Shown: piece by piece, positions 61,461 through 64,000 of the stretch | How positions within the stretch are numbered: the first letter of the stretch is position 1 | Layout: every line of letters begins with the position of its first letter | DNA from: Silvibacterium bohemicum | Lineage (GTDB): Bacteria; Acidobacteriota; Terriglobia; Terriglobales; Acidobacteriaceae | Direction of reading: 5' to 3' | Assembly (NCBI RefSeq): GCF_001006305.1 | Contig: NZ_LBHJ01000003.1 | Coordinates: 609,709 to 673,708, forward strand | Length of the DNA stretch: 64,000 nt | The notes under the pieces: generated by a model | The model's database searches: none | Seen by the model: the letters and a program-made list of their open reading frames with translations, nothing else | Told to the model about the DNA's origin: nothing | Position numbers and translations under genes: made by a program

Positions 61461-61483
61461 GAAGGAAGGGACGGTGTCTTCGA

Positions 61484-61855
61484 TCACTTCTTGCACGTTT
61501 TGCCGTCGTAACGCGCCTGCGCTGCACGAACGGCAGCAGAATAGGTGGCGGTCCACTCATAGAGCGCCGCCACCGGAGTTTCCAATGTATCGCCCAGCTT
61601 CGTAAAGGAATACTCCACACCGAGAGGAGATTGGGTGAGAACCCGGCGCTGCACCAGCCCGTTTCTCTCCAATTGCCGTAGGCACTGTGTCAGCGTCTTT
61701 TGCGAGATTCCGGGCACAGCGCGCTTGATTGCATTAAAGCGTGCGCGGCCCTCGTTGTCGCAAAGCGCTCCCAACACGAGAAGGGTCCATTGGCCAGCTA
61801 TCTGGTCCAACAGAACCCTATCCAGGCGAAGCGACATGGCTACGGTTTTGCTCAT
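61484..61855 (-). CDS. HxlR-family transcriptional regulator
   Basis: A 123-residue winged-HTH regulator: DQIAGQWTLLVLGALCDNEGRARFNAIKRAVPGISQKTLTQCLRQLERNGLVQRRVLTQSPLGVEYSFTKLGDTLETPVAALYEW, the HxlR pattern. Divergent from the SDR at 61982; the 126-bp gap holds a symmetric operator-like repeat (61872-61907), so it likely regulates both genes. Confidence 0.93.
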   Translation of the reverse strand: MSKTVAMSLRLDRVLLDQIAGQWTLLVLGALCDNEGRARFNAIKRAVPGISQKTLTQCLRQLERNGLVQRRVLTQSPLGVEYSFTKLGDTLETPVAALYEWTATYSAAVRAAQARYDGKTCKK

Positions 61856-61871
61856 CGGTTACCTCAACGCT

Positions 61872-61907
61872 ACCTAGTGTCACCTAGGTGCGTAATTGAC
61901 ACTAGGT
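61872..61907. promoter_or_regulatory. Inverted repeat between the HxlR gene and the divergent SDR gene
   Basis: Perfect 10-bp arms ACCTAGTGTC and GACACTAGGT separated by 16 bp, with a further palindrome CACCTAGGTG at 61881-61890. The CTAG-centred half-sites suggest a dimeric HxlR operator controlling both directions. Confidence 0.7.
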
Positions 61908-61981
61908 TTCTAAGGAATACCATATGCATGGAACGAGCGAGCAGTTTTGTTGGGTAACTCGTTGAGCTCGAGAGGAGAAAG

Positions 61982-62854
61982 ATGGGAGTTTTGGACGGTA
62001 AAGTTGCGGTTGTTACAGGTGCCTCAAAAGGCATCGGGGCCGGCATTGCAAAAGGTTTGGCCGCTGCAGGAGCGATGGTTGTTGTCAACTACGCCACAAG
62101 CAGAGAAGGTGCCGACAGGGTGGTCGCGGATATCGTCGGCCAGGGCGGCAAAGCGATCGCAGTACAGGGAAGCATCGCCAACTCTTCGGATGTGGAGCGG
62201 CTCTTCGAAGAGACCGTGAAGGCCTTCGGGACAGTCGATGTGCTTGTCAATAATGCGGGCGTGTACTCCTTCGGCCCCTTGGAGTCCGTCACGGAGCAGG
62301 AGTTTCATAGGCAGTTCAATACCAACGTGCTCGGTATCTTCCTCAGCACACAGGAGGCAGTCAAGCGCTTCGGGGCAAACGGTGGCAGTGTCATCAATAT
62401 TGGGACCGCGGGAACCCAGGTGACATCACCTGGGACGGTGCTCTATACCGCGACCAAAGGTGCCGTCGACTCCATAACGCAAGTACTTTCAAAGGAACTA
62501 GGACCGAAGAAAATTCGGGTGAACTCGATTAATCCAGGCGGCACGGAGACCGAAGGCGCTCATGCAATTGGCGTCATAGGAAGTGATTTCGAAAAGCATC
62601 TCGTCTCTCAGACGCCGCTTGGCCGCTTTGGGCAACCCTCGGACATTGCGCCGATTGCCGTTTTTCTGGCGTCAGATCAATCCGGCTGGCTTACCGGCGA
62701 GACCCTGATCGCTTCGGGGGCATGCGATAACGGAAGCAAGGATGCGTTTCCGGCCGTTTGGCAGGCAAGAAACGTATCCTCCGCTGATTTATCTACCAAA
62801 ACTTTTCTTCCCATTTCTGCAGGTACGTACCTCGTGCAAATCACAATCCGGTGA
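61982..62854 (+). CDS. SDR-family oxidoreductase, C-terminus probably frameshifted
   Basis: A classical short-chain dehydrogenase: VAVVTGASKGIGAGIAKGL, VDVLVNNAGVYSFGPL, Ser in NIGTAGTQ, active-site LYTATKGAV (Y-x3-K) and SGWLTGETLIASG. Family members end ASGGMR or ASGGLR; here ASG is followed by ACDNGSKDAF and about 40 unrelated residues. Adding one G to the run at 62716-62720 restores GGMR and a TAA at 62728-62730, so the natural end is probably 62730 and the tail, which overlaps the next gene, is an artefact or mutation. ATG at 61982 follows GAGGAGAAAG. Divergent from HxlR, its likely regulator. Confidence 0.85.
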   Translation: MGVLDGKVAVVTGASKGIGAGIAKGLAAAGAMVVVNYATSREGADRVVADIVGQGGKAIAVQGSIANSSDVERLFEETVKAFGTVDVLVNNAGVYSFGPLESVTEQEFHRQFNTNVLGIFLSTQEAVKRFGANGGSVINIGTAGTQVTSPGTVLYTATKGAVDSITQVLSKELGPKKIRVNSINPGGTETEGAHAIGVIGSDFEKHLVSQTPLGRFGQPSDIAPIAVFLASDQSGWLTGETLIASGACDNGSKDAFPAVWQARNVSSADLSTKTFLPISAGTYLVQITIR

Positions 62855-63452
62855 GTGACAGCTTCTTCTTGGCTGCTTCCGCCATGGTGACCACGGCTGC
62901 GCCTAACATGATCACGTCCTTAATGATGAGCCGACCCGCTATCGATAGATAGGGAAAGCCATGCGCTGAATCACCAAGGGCTGGAACCCATGCCTCGGGA
63001 GTAGTAATAAGGAACGACAATGTCGTGAACGACATCAGGATCAAAAGAAAACTGCCCACGGTTGCGACGCCCGGTGCAAAACCATAACAGGCGATCATGA
63101 GACCAATTGCCACGATCACACACCCAAGGACGTGCGCAAATGGGTAGGTTCCATTGCTGACTTGCCACTCCCGATTGCCGGGCTTCAATTCTCCCTCGTG
63201 ATTCATATGCTCGCGATAATCGGGCGCCGGGTGGTGGTAAAAGAAACTCATTAGTGGACTGTTTGCGACCAGCGGTACGATTCCGTCTGCTTCGTAATCT
63301 GCAAACTTTAGGCCTCCAATCCAGATCAACACGACAACAAGCGCGAAACGCAAGAGTCGCATTCCAACGACATTCGCTCCTGAAGCGAGAATCAGTGCTC
63401 GTGTAAATACGCTGGCCGCGTGATAGCCACCTTCACTGCTCATACGTTGCAC
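62841..63452 (-). CDS. YkgB/DUF417-family membrane protein
   Basis: A 203-residue membrane protein with about four helices (GMRLLRFALVVVLIWIGGLKFADYEADGIVPLVANSPLMSF; HVLGCVIVAIGLMIACYGF; VGSFLLILMSFTTLSFLITTPEAW; IIKDVIMLGAAVVTM). The KFADYEADGIVPLVANSP segment and TTPEAW identify the YkgB group, often beside oxidoreductases; function is unknown. Convergent with the SDR gene. Confidence 0.88.
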   Translation of the reverse strand: MQRMSSEGGYHAASVFTRALILASGANVVGMRLLRFALVVVLIWIGGLKFADYEADGIVPLVANSPLMSFFYHHPAPDYREHMNHEGELKPGNREWQVSNGTYPFAHVLGCVIVAIGLMIACYGFAPGVATVGSFLLILMSFTTLSFLITTPEAWVPALGDSAHGFPYLSIAGRLIIKDVIMLGAAVVTMAEAAKKKLSLTGL

Positions 63453-63566
63453 TATGGCGTTCCTTTCGTTTCTCGTGAAGGGAGCAGACGGTCTTCTCGC
63501 CGGACTGAAATGGGAGAACTACACTCGGGCGCTCCTTGTCTTTGCCGCTGGGTAATTGCTCCCAAT

Positions 63567-64000
63567 CTATAAAACAAAGCTGTCCCGGTCAGTTCCAAGG
63601 TTGACAAGATAATCCTTGAGCGATTCGGGCAATCCGTTGAACCACTCCCGCTCCGCACCAGGTTCCGGCAACACGTGTCCGTACTCGACCATGTCGGTTG
63701 GTTCGAGATTGTTGAGATAGACCCAGATTGACTCCTCTTTGAGCCTTGCGATTTTGGCTACAGCCCGCATCATCCCAAGCATCATCTTCGTCTTTTGCTC
63801 TCTGGTCCTTCCGGAGCGGATATGACCGTAGATCCAAATATGATTCACGGTAAGCTTCCCTCCCAGGAACCTGTCCTCGGAGCCCCTTTCTTCAATGACG
63901 ACCTGAACAAAGAATGGAGGCGCCCCAGTCGCTTCACTGTGGCTGTGGGAAATCGCCTCTGCGATCGCCGCCTTCTGTGTGACGGTGAGCGAACCCGCCG
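63567..64000 (-). CDS. Tautomerase family protein, 5' end outside the window
   Basis: The frame is open to the right edge: AGSLTVTQKAAIAEAISHSHSEATG, then FFVQVVIEERGSEDRFLGG, then HIWIYGHIRSGRTREQKTKMM and IWVYLNNLEPTDMVEYGHVLPEPGAEREWF to a stop at 63567. This is a double-length tautomerase-superfamily protein; the catalytic Pro-1 lies just beyond the edge. A GTG at 63848 is internal, not the start. Likely another keto-enol isomerase of the aromatic-acid island. Confidence 0.85.
   Translation of the reverse strand, partial: AGSLTVTQKAAIAEAISHSHSEATGAPPFFVQVVIEERGSEDRFLGGKLTVNHIWIYGHIRSGRTREQKTKMMLGMMRAVAKIARLKEESIWVYLNNLEPTDMVEYGHVLPEPGAEREWFNGLPESLKDYLVNLGTDRDSFVL

Noticed and set aside
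1-64000. CRISPR arrays, rRNA genes, riboswitches, toxin-antitoxin pairs
   Set aside because: None could be supported on reading both strands; no regularly spaced repeats were found.

Overview
The window looks like a chromosomal stretch from an Acidobacteriota soil bacterium, most likely Acidobacteriaceae (Granulicella/Terriglobus/Edaphobacter type). This is inferred from gene content: a VWFA-related protein of the acidobacterial type, a very long two-component-propeller histidine kinase, several Tat/Sec-exported alpha/beta hydrolases, and a moderately GC-rich base composition. No rRNA operon or CRISPR array was seen. The only tRNA sequence is a 3' fragment used as an attachment site.

Layout. 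1-8.8 kb: end of a bestrophin-type channel gene, marC, a TfoX-like gene, glutamate decarboxylase, then a graveyard of RND-pump and IS3 remnants, a DUF421 / unknown / DUF421(amber) cassette and a secreted VWFA protein. 8.8-14.3 kb: carbohydrate block with a GH2 enzyme meeting a convergent UDP-galactopyranose mutase / glycosyltransferase / GH1-like operon. 14.7-21.4 kb: DUF892 protein, integrase scrap, exported epoxide hydrolase, YceI, two further alpha/beta hydrolases and an SDR. 21.4-26.3 kb: response regulator plus giant sensor kinase, with a divergent FixJ-like regulator that lacks its phospho-acceptor Asp. 27.3-32.2 kb: a tightly coupled five-gene operon (discrete PKS-type acyltransferase, acyl carrier protein, alpha/beta hydrolase, GT1-type glycosyltransferase, MFS exporter), a candidate small glycolipid or acyl-glycoside pathway. 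32.7-35.5 kb: a cytochrome oxidase locus cut at both ends by IS3 and IS110 remnants. 36.1-38.9 kb: LysR regulator, SnoaL-like exported protein and a Tat-exported hydrolase. 39.4-40.7 kb: decayed integrase over a tRNA-Ala 3' fragment.

40.8-64 kb is the most interesting part: an aromatic/quinone-metabolism island with secreted chorismate mutase, quinone oxidoreductase, a Tat-exported crotonase, tautomerases, azoreductase, SDRs, a mandelate-racemase-like and a benzoylformate-decarboxylase-like enzyme, FAH-family hydrolase, isochorismatase-like hydrolase and SnoaL-like proteins. It carries two near-identical LysR regulators, a MarR, an HxlR and an ECF sigma factor. Two repeated promoter elements tie it together. 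One is a 40-bp element in four well-conserved copies (plus one degraded), always in the same orientation upstream of a gene. The other is a 16-bp inverted repeat (AGATGT-N4-ACATCT) in four copies, one of which overlaps the start codon of the marR gene itself. I read these as binding sites of the LysR pair and of the MarR protein respectively; that assignment is inference.

Decay is common: four genes have a conserved Trp codon changed to a stop, and several have single-base losses in short homopolymers. Either these are real pseudogenes or part of the sequence carries errors.
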